Assembly (NCBI GenBank): GCA_017619295.1
Contig: JAFZSQ010000096.1
Coordinates: 1 to 34,836, forward strand
Reading direction: 5' to 3'
DNA from: Lachnospiraceae bacterium
GTDB taxonomy: Bacteria > Bacillota > Clostridia > Lachnospirales > Lachnospiraceae
DNA length: 34,836 nucleotides
In this document: positions 24,531 through 33,799 of the stretch, in pieces
Layout of the letters: each line of letters starts with the position of its first letter
Numbering within the stretch: the first letter of the stretch is position 1
The notes under the pieces: model-generated
Databases searched by the model: none
Seen by the model: the letters and a program-made list of their open reading frames with translations, nothing else
What the model was told of the DNA's origin: nothing
Position numbers and translations under genes: made by a program

Positions 24531-25394
24531 ATGTTTCAGATTATTACCGATTCGACTACAGATTTACCCGAATCATATTTTAAAGAACATGATATTAAGG
24601 TTGTTAACCTTAAATGCATTATTGACGGTGTTCAGTATGGCGTCGACAAATTCTTGTCTTCGGATGAGTTTTATTCAATGGTAAGAGGCGGCAAGATGCC
24701 TACAACTTCACAGGTTAACCCTGATGAAGCATACAAGGCAATTGAGGCTGCTCTCAGTGAAGGGAATGAAATTCTTTGCATAGCTTTTTCATCAGGATTA
24801 AGCGGAACATATAACAGTTTCAGACTTGCTGCTGAAGAGATTAAGTCCGATTATCCCGATTCGGATGTACTTGTTGTTGATACTCTTGCAGCTTCACTTG
24901 GTGAAGGACTTCTTGTTCATTATGCAGTAGGAATGAGAGACGCAGGCAAGAACATGAGAGAGACAAGAGATTGGCTTGAGTCTCATAAGAATAATCTTGT
25001 ACATGCATTTACTGTTGATGATTTAAACCACCTCTACAGAGGCGGACGTGTTTCCAAGACCGTTGCAATTATCGGTACAATTGCAGGTATTAAGCCTGTT
25101 CTTCATGTTGACTACGAAGGACACCTTATTCCTTTAAGAAATGTGAGAGGCCGTAAGAAATCTTTACTTGGCCTTGTTGATGATATGGAAGCCAAGATGG
25201 GAAGCTTCAAGGACAAAAATGATGTGGTATTTATCAGCCATGGTGATTGCCTTGATGATGCTAAATTTGTTGCTGATGAGATTGAAAAGCGTTTTGGTAA
25301 GAAAGAATTCTTGTTCAATCCCTTAGGACCTGTTATCGGTTCTCATGCAGGCCCCGGAACAGTAGCTTTATTCTTCCTTGGAGATGAAAAATAA
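24531..25394 (+). CDS. DegV family protein (fatty-acid-binding, FakB-like)
   Basis: A 287-aa DegV protein. Family members bind a fatty acid between two domains, and some act as FakB, presenting fatty acids to the kinase FakA. The signature stretches are present: ITDSTTDLP (5-13), PTTSQ (57-61), FSSGLSGTY (86-94) and RGGRVSKT, which correspond to the ligand carboxylate and backbone contacts. No fakA gene is adjacent, and a bacterium usually has several DegV paralogues, so the lipid and partner are unknown. GGAGGAG precedes the ATG. It is a single-gene unit with its own promoter and terminator. Confidence 0.94.
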   Translation: MFQIITDSTTDLPESYFKEHDIKVVNLKCIIDGVQYGVDKFLSSDEFYSMVRGGKMPTTSQVNPDEAYKAIEAALSEGNEILCIAFSSGLSGTYNSFRLAAEEIKSDYPDSDVLVVDTLAASLGEGLLVHYAVGMRDAGKNMRETRDWLESHKNNLVHAFTVDDLNHLYRGGRVSKTVAIIGTIAGIKPVLHVDYEGHLIPLRNVRGRKKSLLGLVDDMEAKMGSFKDKNDVVFISHGDCLDDAKFVADEIEKRFGKKEFLFNPLGPVIGSHAGPGTVALFFLGDEK

Positions 25395-25410
25395 TTTCAT
25401 TATTATATCG

Positions 25411-25437
25411 AAGCGGTGGTGTAAACCACCGCTTTTT
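25411..25437 (+). terminator. Rho-independent terminator after the DegV gene
   Basis: A perfect 10-bp stem (AAGCGGTGGT at 25411-25420 with ACCACCGCTT at 25425-25434, loop GTAA) ends in five T. Confidence 0.92.
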
Positions 25438-25441
25438 GTTG

Positions 25442-25447
25442 TATAAT
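25442..25447 (+). promoter_or_regulatory. Possible -10 element for pepF
   Basis: A perfect TATAAT lies directly behind the preceding terminator, but the expected -35 position falls inside the terminator hairpin and does not match the consensus. Confidence 0.4.
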
Positions 25448-25481
25448 AGGCATTGCGTAGTATTTAACAGGAGGTAATTAA

Positions 25482-27242
25482 ATGAATAAAGAATGGAGTT
25501 TGGATATTTTATATAAAGGCTTAGATGATCCAAAGTATAAAGAGGACGTCAAGATATTTGAAGGCATGTCTGATTTCCTTAAGAGTGAGTATGATAAAGC
25601 CCTTAAACTTGATGATGTAAACAAGGTTAAGACTTTGCTTCTTGCTATGGAGGAGTACGTAGGTCTTTCATATAAGCTCTTTGCTTTCACAATGCTTTAT
25701 CTTGCCACCAACGGTGATGACGGTGATGCAATGGCATTGAGAGACAAGCTTTCAAGAATTGATTCCGGCTGTACAGGAATCGATACCGTTATAAAGAAAG
25801 AACTTGGCAAAATCACAAATCTCTCAGAACTGTGCGAGAAAGACAGCTTGATTAAGGAGTACAGATTCTTACTTGAAGAGAACATCGAGAAGTGTAAGCA
25901 CATGTTAAGCGATGCTGAAGAGGAAATGATTTCCGTTATGGATTCCTATGCAGGATCTGCATGGGGCAATTTCAGGGATTACATGACCTCAAACGTAAAG
26001 CTTGATTATGAGGATAAAGAGCTTACCTTGACTGAGCTTAGAAATCTGGCTTACAATTCGGATTCCAAGGTTAGAAAAGCAGCTTATGAAGCGGAAATCG
26101 CCGGCTATAAGAAGTTCGAAGAGGCAGTGGCTTTTTCCCTTAATAACATTAAGAATCAGGTAATTGAAATCGGTAAAAGAAGAGGATATGAATCGCCCCT
26201 TTCCGAAGCTTTGTTTAAGTCCAGAATGCAAAAGGAAACTCTTGATGCCATGATGGGCGCAATCATGGAGTATATTCCCAAACTTAGAGACTTCTATAAG
26301 GCTAAAGCTAAAGCTTTGGGTCATAAGAATGGTCTTCCCTGGTATGATCTTTATGCTCCCACAGGAAGCTTTGACAGAGAGTTTACAACTGAGGAATGCA
26401 GAGATTATCTTATTAAATGCTTCAGCACATTCTCATCAGACATGTCTGATCTTATGAAAGAAGCTTTCGATAACAGCTGGATTGACTTCTTCCCTAAGAA
26501 AGGAAAACTCGGCGGCGCATTTGACTATGAACTTTTAGGAACCGGTCAGAGCCGTGTTCTTACAAATTTTGACGGAAAGTTTGGTTCTGTTGATACATTG
26601 GCACATGAGCTTGGCCATGCATTCCATGACAGACAGATTGTTGATCAGAGAATTCTCAATCATGATTACACCATGCCTATTGCCGAGACAGCCTCAACCT
26701 TCAACGAGACATTCCTCGGTCACTATGCAATGAATGAAGCGGATGACAATGCCAAGATAAGTCTTCTTGACAGTTCGCTTACCGAGTCTTTGCAGTGCAT
26801 TATCGATATAACCTCAAGATACATTTTTGAGACCACTGTATTCGAGAAATGTCAGGACAAATTCCTTATGCCTGATGACCTTAATGAGATTATGATAAAT
26901 GCTCAGAAGGAGACATATGGTGATTCTCTTGACCCTGAGTATATGCACAGATATATGTGGGCATGTAAGAGCCATTATTACTCAAGCTACTTAAGCTTTT
27001 ACAATTTCCCTTATGCCTTTGGACTTCTTTTCTCACAGGGCCTTTACGCTTTGTATCTTAAAGAGGGTGATGCATTTGTTAAGAAGTACGAGAAAATGCT
27101 TCACGACACGGTCTCATGTTCGATTGAAGATTGCGGTAAGGCAATGGGCGTTGATTTGACGAAACCTGATTTCTGGAGAAACTCTCTTGAGATAGTTTTG
27201 AAGGATGTGGAAGAGTATTGTAAGCTTACAAATTTCCGATAA
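25482..27242 (+). CDS. pepF: M3 family oligoendopeptidase (PepF-like)
   Basis: A cytosolic zinc endopeptidase that cleaves short peptides, in peptide recycling or signal-peptide breakdown. The 586-aa protein has the metal motif HELGH at 375-379, with Glu402 (in PIAETASTFNE) as likely third ligand, and the C-terminal M3 pattern MHRYMWACKSHYYSSYL. No signal peptide is seen. The length is typical of M3B oligoendopeptidase F. AGGAGG lies 9-10 bases before the ATG at 25482. It stands alone between a terminator and the yajC promoter. Confidence 0.94.
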   Translation: MNKEWSLDILYKGLDDPKYKEDVKIFEGMSDFLKSEYDKALKLDDVNKVKTLLLAMEEYVGLSYKLFAFTMLYLATNGDDGDAMALRDKLSRIDSGCTGIDTVIKKELGKITNLSELCEKDSLIKEYRFLLEENIEKCKHMLSDAEEEMISVMDSYAGSAWGNFRDYMTSNVKLDYEDKELTLTELRNLAYNSDSKVRKAAYEAEIAGYKKFEEAVAFSLNNIKNQVIEIGKRRGYESPLSEALFKSRMQKETLDAMMGAIMEYIPKLRDFYKAKAKALGHKNGLPWYDLYAPTGSFDREFTTEECRDYLIKCFSTFSSDMSDLMKEAFDNSWIDFFPKKGKLGGAFDYELLGTGQSRVLTNFDGKFGSVDTLAHELGHAFHDRQIVDQRILNHDYTMPIAETASTFNETFLGHYAMNEADDNAKISLLDSSLTESLQCIIDITSRYIFETTVFEKCQDKFLMPDDLNEIMINAQKETYGDSLDPEYMHRYMWACKSHYYSSYLSFYNFPYAFGLLFSQGLYALYLKEGDAFVKKYEKMLHDTVSCSIEDCGKAMGVDLTKPDFWRNSLEIVLKDVEEYCKLTNFR

Positions 27243-27310
27243 ATAATTCGTGACTTTAGCGTGATATTGTGTTAAACTACTTTTTAGGTCTAAGAACTAT
27301 ATAAAAAGGG

Positions 27311-27339
27311 TTGCCCCAAACGCTATTATTGTGTATCAT
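27311..27339 (+). promoter_or_regulatory. Promoter for yajC and probably the genes behind it
   Basis: TTGCCC (27311-27316) and TATCAT (27334-27339) with 17-bp spacing, in the 133-bp gap after pepF. No other good promoter precedes leuB. Confidence 0.5.
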
Positions 27340-27375
27340 AAAACTTGTATTTTAACTTTTACAGGAGGCAAATAA

Positions 27376-27699
27376 ATGGGCATTCTATTAACAGCAGATG
27401 CAGCTGCTCAGGGTAGTTCCCTGACAAGCACCTTGTTTATGGTCGGCTGGCTGGTCATTATCGTTGCTTTTTTCTACTTTGCAATGATTCGTCCTCAGAA
27501 GAAGGAGCAGAAACAGAAACAGGAGATGCTTGGAAGCCTTGAGATTGGAGACAGCGTACTTACAACTTCAGGTTTCTACGGTGTTGTTATCGATATTAAC
27601 GATGATACGGTTATTGTTGAGTTCGGAAACAATAAGAACTGCCGTATCCCCATGGCTAAAACAGCCATCAACCAGGTTGAGAAGGCCAGTGACCTATAA
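27376..27699 (+). CDS. yajC: Preprotein translocase subunit YajC
   Basis: A 107-aa Sec accessory membrane protein that associates with SecDF-YidC. One N-terminal membrane segment (about 17-39) is followed by the family signature IRPQKKEQKQKQEML and a small beta domain (LEIGDSVLTTSGFYGVV). AGGAGG lies 7 bases before the ATG. secD/secF or tgt, its usual neighbours, are not here; leuB follows beyond a hairpin. Confidence 0.95.
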   Translation: MGILLTADAAAQGSSLTSTLFMVGWLVIIVAFFYFAMIRPQKKEQKQKQEMLGSLEIGDSVLTTSGFYGVVIDINDDTVIVEFGNNKNCRIPMAKTAINQVEKASDL

Positions 27700-27713
27700 T
27701 TAACGTAAAGCAG

Positions 27714-27744
27714 AATCCTGTGTCGCACCCGACACAGGATTTTT
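27714..27744 (+). terminator. Terminator or attenuator hairpin between yajC and leuB
   Basis: A perfect 12-bp stem (27714-27725 with 27730-27741, loop CACC) ends in a T run to 27744. Only 29 bases separate it from the leuB start, and they contain no acceptable promoter, so partial read-through or regulated termination is possible. Confidence 0.85.
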
Positions 27745-27773
27745 GTATAAAAATATAGTATCGGAGATATATT

Positions 27774-28859
27774 ATGGCTAAAAAGATTACATGCATTCCC
27801 GGTGACGGAATTGGACCGGAGATTGTTGCCGAGGCTAAGAAGGTTCTTGAGAGAGTGAGCAAAGTCTACGGCGCAGAATTCGAGTTTAAAGATATTCTCA
27901 TGGGTGGAGCCAGCATTGATGTGCACGGCGTACCTCTTACGGATGAGGCAATTGCCACAGCTAAAAGTGCAGATGCGGTATTGATGGGCTCGATCGGAGG
28001 CGACACAACCACATCGCCCTGGTATAAGCTTGCACCGGAATTAAGACCCGAAGCAGGTCTACTTAAAATAAGAAAGGCTCTAAATCTTTTTGCCAACCTG
28101 AGGCCCGCGTACCTTTACGAGGAACTTGCTGAAGCCTGCCCCTTAAAAGAGGCTGTTGCAAAGAAGGGCTTTGATATACTTATTATGAGAGAACTGACGG
28201 GAGGCCTGTATTTCGGAGAAAGAAAGACTTTCGAAGAAAATGGTGTCAGAACTGCCATTGATACTCTTAAATATAATGAAAAAGAAATAGAAAGAATCGC
28301 AATTAAAGCCTTCGAAATTGCGAGAAAGAGAAACAAAAAGGTTACCAGTGTTGATAAGGCCAATGTTCTTGATTCTTCAAGACTCTGGAGAAACGTTGTA
28401 AATGAAGTGGCTAAGAATTATCCTGATGTTACTTTGGAGCATATGCTGGTTGATAACTGTGCAATGCAGCTTGTAAAAGATCCCGCTCAATTCGACGTGG
28501 TGTTAACCGAGAACATGTTTGGCGATATTTTATCGGATGAAGCAAGCATGATTACAGGAAGCATTGGTATGTTGTCATCAGCAAGCCTGAATGAGACCAA
28601 ATTTGGCTTATATGAGCCCAGTCATGGTTCGGCCCCTGATATTGCAGGCAAAAACATTGCGAACCCCATTGCGACCATTTTAAGCGCCGCAATGATGTTA
28701 AGATATTCTTTCGATATGGACAGAGAAGCAACTGCAATTGAAGAAGCTGTGAAACAGGTCCTTAAAGAAGGATATCGTACATCAGATATATATACTGACG
28801 GATTTAAGAAAGTCAGTTGCAGCGAAATGGGCGATGTAATCGCTTCAAGAATCGGTTAA
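27774..28859 (+). CDS. leuB: 3-isopropylmalate dehydrogenase
   Basis: LeuB oxidatively decarboxylates 3-isopropylmalate to 2-oxoisocaproate (with NAD) in leucine synthesis. The 361-aa protein has [23 protein letters not shown] followed by FANLRPA, the catalytic-tyrosine region GGLYFGERK, and the metal/NAD region [16 protein letters not shown]. These fit LeuB rather than isocitrate or tartrate dehydrogenase. CGGAG precedes the ATG. leuA, leuC and leuD are not adjacent; ilvD follows 18 bases after the stop. Confidence 0.95.
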   Translation: MAKKITCIPGDGIGPEIVAEAKKVLERVSKVYGAEFEFKDILMGGASIDVHGVPLTDEAIATAKSADAVLMGSIGGDTTTSPWYKLAPELRPEAGLLKIRKALNLFANLRPAYLYEELAEACPLKEAVAKKGFDILIMRELTGGLYFGERKTFEENGVRTAIDTLKYNEKEIERIAIKAFEIARKRNKKVTSVDKANVLDSSRLWRNVVNEVAKNYPDVTLEHMLVDNCAMQLVKDPAQFDVVLTENMFGDILSDEASMITGSIGMLSSASLNETKFGLYEPSHGSAPDIAGKNIANPIATILSAAMMLRYSFDMDREATAIEEAVKQVLKEGYRTSDIYTDGFKKVSCSEMGDVIASRIG

Positions 28860-28877
28860 TTAGTTGGAGGGAATATA

Positions 28878-30542
28878 ATGAAAAGTGATAATGTTAAAGT
28901 TGGTATGCAACAGGCCCCTCACAGAAGTCTGTTCAACGCACTTGGATTCACAGAAGAAGAAATGAACAAGCCCATGGTTGGTATCGTAAGCTCATACAAT
29001 GAGATTGTACCCGGCCATATGAACCTTGATAAAATTGTTAACGCCGTTAAACTTGGCGTTGCCGAAGCAGGCGGCGTACCTGTTGTTTTCCCTGCAATTG
29101 CCGTATGTGACGGAATTGCCATGGGACATATCGGAATGAAGTACTCTCTGGTAACAAGAGATCTTATCGCTGACTCAACCGAGTGTATGGCATTGGCTCA
29201 TCAGTTTGACGCTCTTGTAATGGTTCCCAACTGCGACAAGAACGTTCCCGGCCTTCTTATGGCGGCTGCGAGAATTAACGTTCCTACAGTATTTGTTTCG
29301 GGTGGCCCCATGCTTGCCGGACATGTTAAAGGTGAGAAGAGAAGTCTTTCGTCAATGTTTGAGGCAGTCGGCGCTCATGCTGCAGGCAAAATGACTGAGG
29401 AAGATGTAAAGGAATTTGAGGAGAAGGTTTGTCCTACTTGCGGATCCTGCTCCGGAATGTATACAGCCAATTCCATGAACTGCCTTACAGAGGCACTGGG
29501 AATGGGTCTTAAAGGAAACGGCACCATTCCTGCAGTATATTCGGAAAGAATTAAACTTGCAAAGCATGCCGGAATGGCTGTAATGGAAATGCTTAAGAAG
29601 AATATTCGTCCCAGAGATATAATGACAAAGGAAGCAATCATCAATGCTTTGACTGTTGATATGGCCCTGGGATGTTCTACAAACTCGATGCTTCATCTCC
29701 CTGCAATCGCTCATGAGATTGGCTTTGATTTTGATATAGCTTATGCCAATGAAATCAGTGCTAAGACACCTAACCTTTGTCACCTTGCTCCTGCAGGTCA
29801 TACTTATATGGAAGACCTTAATGAAGCAGGCGGCGTATGGGCTGTAATGAAGGAACTTGATGATATCGGACTTATTAACAGAGACTGTATGACAGTTACA
29901 GGCAAGACAGTTGGAGAGAACATTAAGAATTCCGTAAATAAAGATGAGACTGTAATAAGACCCACAAGCAATCCTTACTCCAAGTCCGGCGGACTTGCTG
30001 TTCTTAAAGGTAATCTTGCTCCCGACGGAAGTGTAGTTAAACAGTCAGCGGTAGTTCCCGAGATGATGATTCATGAAGGCCCTGCAAGAGTATTTGACTG
30101 TGAAGAGGATGCAATTAACGCTATTAAGGGCGGAAAGATTGTTGCAGGCGATGTAGTTGTTATCAGATACGAAGGCCCTAAAGGAGGTCCCGGAATGAGA
30201 GAGATGCTTAATCCCACATCTGCAATTGCCGGAATGGGACTTGGCTCATCCGTTGCACTTATTACCGACGGAAGATTCTCTGGCGCTTCAAGAGGCGCCT
30301 CCATCGGTCATGTATCTCCCGAGGCGGCTGTGGGCGGTCCTATTGCTCTTGTTAAAGAGGGTGATACAATCCTTGTTGATATTACAAATAAACGTCTTGA
30401 AGTCAAGGTCAGTGATGAAGAGCTGGCTAAGAGAAAAGCAGAGTGGAAGCCTAAGACTCCTTCTGTTACAACCGGTTATCTTGCCAGATACGAGAAACTT
30501 GTAACAAGCGGAAACCGTGGTGCGGTTTTGGAATATAAATAA
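28878..30542 (+). CDS. ilvD: Dihydroxy-acid dehydratase
   Basis: IlvD dehydrates 2,3-dihydroxy acids to the 2-oxo acids leading to valine, leucine and isoleucine. Cluster cysteines are Cys119 (NCDKNVPG) and Cys185/188/191 (CPTCGSCSG). The N-terminal stretch reads [10 protein letters not shown], with Gly where [2Fe-2S] enzymes have a cysteine (NTCNxHL), pointing to the oxygen-sensitive [4Fe-4S] type, in keeping with an anaerobe. The length of 554 aa is normal. GGAGGG lies before the ATG. Confidence 0.97.
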   Translation: MKSDNVKVGMQQAPHRSLFNALGFTEEEMNKPMVGIVSSYNEIVPGHMNLDKIVNAVKLGVAEAGGVPVVFPAIAVCDGIAMGHIGMKYSLVTRDLIADSTECMALAHQFDALVMVPNCDKNVPGLLMAAARINVPTVFVSGGPMLAGHVKGEKRSLSSMFEAVGAHAAGKMTEEDVKEFEEKVCPTCGSCSGMYTANSMNCLTEALGMGLKGNGTIPAVYSERIKLAKHAGMAVMEMLKKNIRPRDIMTKEAIINALTVDMALGCSTNSMLHLPAIAHEIGFDFDIAYANEISAKTPNLCHLAPAGHTYMEDLNEAGGVWAVMKELDDIGLINRDCMTVTGKTVGENIKNSVNKDETVIRPTSNPYSKSGGLAVLKGNLAPDGSVVKQSAVVPEMMIHEGPARVFDCEEDAINAIKGGKIVAGDVVVIRYEGPKGGPGMREMLNPTSAIAGMGLGSSVALITDGRFSGASRGASIGHVSPEAAVGGPIALVKEGDTILVDITNKRLEVKVSDEELAKRKAEWKPKTPSVTTGYLARYEKLVTSGNRGAVLEYK

Positions 30543-30562
30543 GACAATAAGGAGATTTACAT

Positions 30563-32242
30563 ATGCAGCTTACTGGTTCTGAAATTGTTATTCAATGTTT
30601 GTTGGAACAAGGGGTAGACACTGTGTTCGGCTATCCCGGAGGTACTATTTTAAATATTTATGATGCTTTATATGATCATACCGACGAAATCAATCACATT
30701 TTGACTTCTCACGAGCAGGGTGCTGCTCATGCAGCTGACGGATATGCAAGAGCAACAGGCAAAGTCGGCGTTTGCTTTGCTACCAGCGGCCCCGGAGCAA
30801 CCAATCTTGTTACCGGTATTGCAACAGCTTTCATGGATTCCATTCCCGTTGTAGCAATTACTGCGAACGTTGTGCTTCCCATGCTTGGTAAAGATACATT
30901 CCAGGAGATTGATATTGCCGGTGTAACTATGCCTATAACAAAGCATAACTACATTGTAAAAGATGTTAAGAACCTTGCTGATACAATCAGAAAGGCTTTC
31001 GATATTGCAAGAAGCGGACGTCCCGGTCCTGTACTTGTTGATATTACAAAGGATGTAACCGCTGCAAAATGCGAATATACAAAAAAGAAAATCAAAGAAT
31101 ATGTTCCCGAGTATAAGCCTGATGAGGCTGAGGTCGAGAAGATTTTAAAAAGATTTAAAAAAGCTGAAAAACCTTTCATTTATGTGGGCGGCGGTGCAGT
31201 AGCTTCCGGAGCTTATAAAGAAGTAAGAGAGTTTGCTGAGCTTCTTGATGCTCCTGTCTGCGATACATTAATGGGCAAAGGCGTTTTTGACGGAAGAGAC
31301 GAAAGATATACCGGCATGATTGGTATGCACGGAACCAAAGCCAGCAACTTTGGCGTAAGTGAGTGTGACCTTTTGGTAGCCTTAGGCGCCAGATTCTCAG
31401 ACCGAGTAGTTGGAAATGCCAAGAAATTTGCTGCTAATGCGAAGGTTATTCAGATTGATATTGATAATGCTGAAGTTGATAAAAATATTAAGACCGATGC
31501 ATGCATAGTAGGAGACCTTAAACTGGTTCTTACAGATCTTAATAAGCGTCTTGAGAAGCAGAATCATTCGGATTGGATGAAGCATATTGCCGAGTTTAAG
31601 AAGAAATATCCTTTATCCTACAATAAAAACGTTTTATCATGTCCTTATATTATGGAGAAAATTGATGAGCTCACAAAAGGCCAGGCCATTATCACAACAG
31701 ATGTTGGTCAGCATCAGATGTGGGCTGCACAGTACTACAAATATTCCATGCCCAGAACCTTCCTTTCATCCGGCGGTCTTGGTACAATGGGATATGGCCT
31801 TGGCGCTTGTATAGGCGCAAAGGTTGCAAAGCCTGATAAGACTGTCATCAATATTGCCGGTGACGGATGCTTCAGAATGAACATGAATGAGCTTGCAACA
31901 GCTTCCAGATACAATATTCCCATTATCCAGGTTGTAATTAACAACCACGTTCTTGGAATGGTTAGACAGTGGCAGACTCTTTTCTATAACAAGAGATACT
32001 CACAGACTGTTTTGGAGGATAAGGTGGACTTCTGCAAGGTCGCTGAGGGACTTGGATGCCTTGCCTTTAAGGTAACCAAGAAAGAAGAGTTTGAGGGAGT
32101 GTTTAAGAAGGCGCTAAAAGCTAATGCACCTGTACTTATTGATTGCATAATTGATATGGATGAGAAGGTATTCCCCATGGTTCCCGGCGGAGCACCTATT
32201 TCTGATGCATTTGATGAATCTGATTTGAAGGGCAAAAAATAA
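30563..32242 (+). CDS. ilvB: Acetolactate synthase, large (catalytic) subunit
   Basis: A ThDP enzyme that condenses pyruvate with pyruvate or 2-oxobutanoate, the first common step of branched-chain amino acid synthesis. GYPGG (23-27), the cofactor-activating Glu51 in SHEQGAAHA, the ThDP-binding GDG (433-435) and NN (460-461), and KDTFQEIDI are all present. This is the biosynthetic, FAD-containing type of 559 aa. No small regulatory subunit (ilvN/ilvH) follows; an L,D-transpeptidase gene does. 2-Oxobutanoate for the isoleucine branch could come from the ilvA product. AAGGAG lies upstream of the ATG. Confidence 0.96.
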   Translation: MQLTGSEIVIQCLLEQGVDTVFGYPGGTILNIYDALYDHTDEINHILTSHEQGAAHAADGYARATGKVGVCFATSGPGATNLVTGIATAFMDSIPVVAITANVVLPMLGKDTFQEIDIAGVTMPITKHNYIVKDVKNLADTIRKAFDIARSGRPGPVLVDITKDVTAAKCEYTKKKIKEYVPEYKPDEAEVEKILKRFKKAEKPFIYVGGGAVASGAYKEVREFAELLDAPVCDTLMGKGVFDGRDERYTGMIGMHGTKASNFGVSECDLLVALGARFSDRVVGNAKKFAANAKVIQIDIDNAEVDKNIKTDACIVGDLKLVLTDLNKRLEKQNHSDWMKHIAEFKKKYPLSYNKNVLSCPYIMEKIDELTKGQAIITTDVGQHQMWAAQYYKYSMPRTFLSSGGLGTMGYGLGACIGAKVAKPDKTVINIAGDGCFRMNMNELATASRYNIPIIQVVINNHVLGMVRQWQTLFYNKRYSQTVLEDKVDFCKVAEGLGCLAFKVTKKEEFEGVFKKALKANAPVLIDCIIDMDEKVFPMVPGGAPISDAFDESDLKGKK

Positions 32243-32259
32243 CGACGAGGGCTTATATT

Positions 32260-33681
32260 ATGGACAAAAAGAAACCCAAGTGGTGGCTTGTTCCGATAAT
32301 AGCAATTCCTGTTCTTATAATTTGTTTATATCTTGGAGTTACCGCATTCTATGGCGGCTTCTCCAAGGACTTAAAAAATCATCGTTTTATTTTCGGCACC
32401 TGGGTTAACGGAATTTACGCCACAGGTCTTACGGTTTCGGAATTAAATGAAATTCTTACCGTTAATGACGATGAAGGTGTTTTTACTATCGTAGACAATC
32501 ATGGAATAAAGAGTTTCGTACATTATTCAGATATAGGATTTGAGGCTGATTATACTGAAATTCTTGAAAGAATGATTGACGGCCAGGATCCATTTTTCTG
32601 GTTCATGGGTTTACCCATGGGAATGAGTTATAAGCTTAATCCCAAGTATTCCTATGACAATGAATTGTTTGACAGGTCCGTTGCCGATTCCCCAACCTTT
32701 TCTTATTCAAACAATGATATCTCAAAGGCTGTAGTTGAAATCAAATATGATGAGAACAAGGGCTTTTATCTCTATGAGGATATAGGAGATACCATTGATT
32801 CCAAGAAAGCCAAAGATGATATCGGTAAGGCGATGCTTGCGGGTGACGATTCATACACCTTTACCGATGAGGATTTGATTAAAAGAAATCTCTCCGAATC
32901 CGACAAGAAAACCTATGAGTTGTGGGAGAAAATCAAGAACATCCAGGACGTAGATATAACCTACAATCTGGGCGACAGAGAGATAAAAGTTGATTCTTCT
33001 GTTGTGGCCAAATGGATTATCGGAGATGATGGCCAGATACTGACAGATGAAGAGGGAAACATTACATTCAAAGACAAATGTATTGAAGAATTTGTTTCCG
33101 AACTTGCCGGTATCTGCGATACTTTCGGTAAATCCAGAACATTTAAAACCACTGCAGGCGATGAAATTGTTATTAATAATGTTTACATTGGAACTGCTTT
33201 AAATAAGAATGCCGAAATCAAGTATCTTAAAGAAGCGGTTCTTGAAAAAAGAAAAGAAGTAAGAATTCCTGAATACACCAAATACGTCGGAACAGGGAAT
33301 GTGGATACTGTGGGCGATACCTACATAGAAATCGACAGAGCCAATCAGACCATGTACTATTATGTGGACGGCGAATTGTTCTTAAGTACTCCGGTTGTAA
33401 CAGGTAATGTTTCCACGTCTCATGCAACGCCATCCATGATAAGCCCCATTGTGTCCAAGGAGAGAGACCGGTATCTCATAGGTCCGGATTATTGTTCCTT
33501 TGTCCATTATTGGATGCATATCAGAAACGGCATAGGAATTCACGATGCCATGTGGAGAAGTGAATTTGGCGGTGATATTTACAAGTGGGGCGGAAGCCAC
33601 GGATGTATCAACACACCTGATGAAGCCATGGCACTGTTGTATGAAAATGTTTCAGTAGGAACAATTGTAGTAATATATTAA
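32260..33681 (+). CDS. L,D-transpeptidase (YkuD domain) with N-terminal peptidoglycan-binding-like region
   Basis: A membrane-anchored, outward-facing enzyme that makes 3-3 peptidoglycan cross-links or attaches substrates to the wall. One membrane segment (about 9-31) follows a basic N-terminus (MDKKKPKWW). The region from about 40-340 resembles the putative peptidoglycan-binding domains common in clostridial L,D-transpeptidases (TWVNGIYATGLTVSELN). The YkuD domain (about 353-473) has His428 in GIGIHDA and the catalytic SHGC motif (446-449, Cys449). The length of 473 aa is usual for this type. GAGGG precedes the ATG. It lies 17 bases after ilvB, so it probably shares that transcript despite an unrelated function. 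Confidence 0.93.
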   Translation: MDKKKPKWWLVPIIAIPVLIICLYLGVTAFYGGFSKDLKNHRFIFGTWVNGIYATGLTVSELNEILTVNDDEGVFTIVDNHGIKSFVHYSDIGFEADYTEILERMIDGQDPFFWFMGLPMGMSYKLNPKYSYDNELFDRSVADSPTFSYSNNDISKAVVEIKYDENKGFYLYEDIGDTIDSKKAKDDIGKAMLAGDDSYTFTDEDLIKRNLSESDKKTYELWEKIKNIQDVDITYNLGDREIKVDSSVVAKWIIGDDGQILTDEEGNITFKDKCIEEFVSELAGICDTFGKSRTFKTTAGDEIVINNVYIGTALNKNAEIKYLKEAVLEKRKEVRIPEYTKYVGTGNVDTVGDTYIEIDRANQTMYYYVDGELFLSTPVVTGNVSTSHATPSMISPIVSKERDRYLIGPDYCSFVHYWMHIRNGIGIHDAMWRSEFGGDIYKWGGSHGCINTPDEAMALLYENVSVGTIVVIY

Positions 33682-33713
33682 AAATTCGACACTTGATTGA
33701 TTTAAAACTCTAC

Positions 33714-33742
33714 TTGACTAAAGTTGTATTAAAGTATACAAT
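33714..33742 (+). promoter_or_regulatory. Promoter for serC
   Basis: TTGACT (33714-33719) and TACAAT (33737-33742) with 17-bp spacing. The predicted start is near 33749. Confidence 0.72.
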
Positions 33743-33749
33743 CTTGATA

Positions 33750-33774
33750 ACGGTTTCGACCGTGATAATTTTTT
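33750..33774 (+). promoter_or_regulatory. 5' leader hairpin upstream of serC
   Basis: ACGGT (33750-33754) pairs with ACCGT (33759-33763) around a TTCG tetraloop, right at the predicted transcript 5' end. Six T follow at 33769-33774, separated from the stem by GATAA. It may stabilise the mRNA 5' end; the gap before the T run makes a terminator unlikely. Confidence 0.45.
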
Positions 33775-33799
33775 AACAAGCATTGAGGAGGAGAGAGGA

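Noticed and set aside
29352-29801. 149-codon minus-strand frame opposite ilvD
   Set aside because: Antisense shadow of a conserved gene with no ribosome binding site or recognisable domain.
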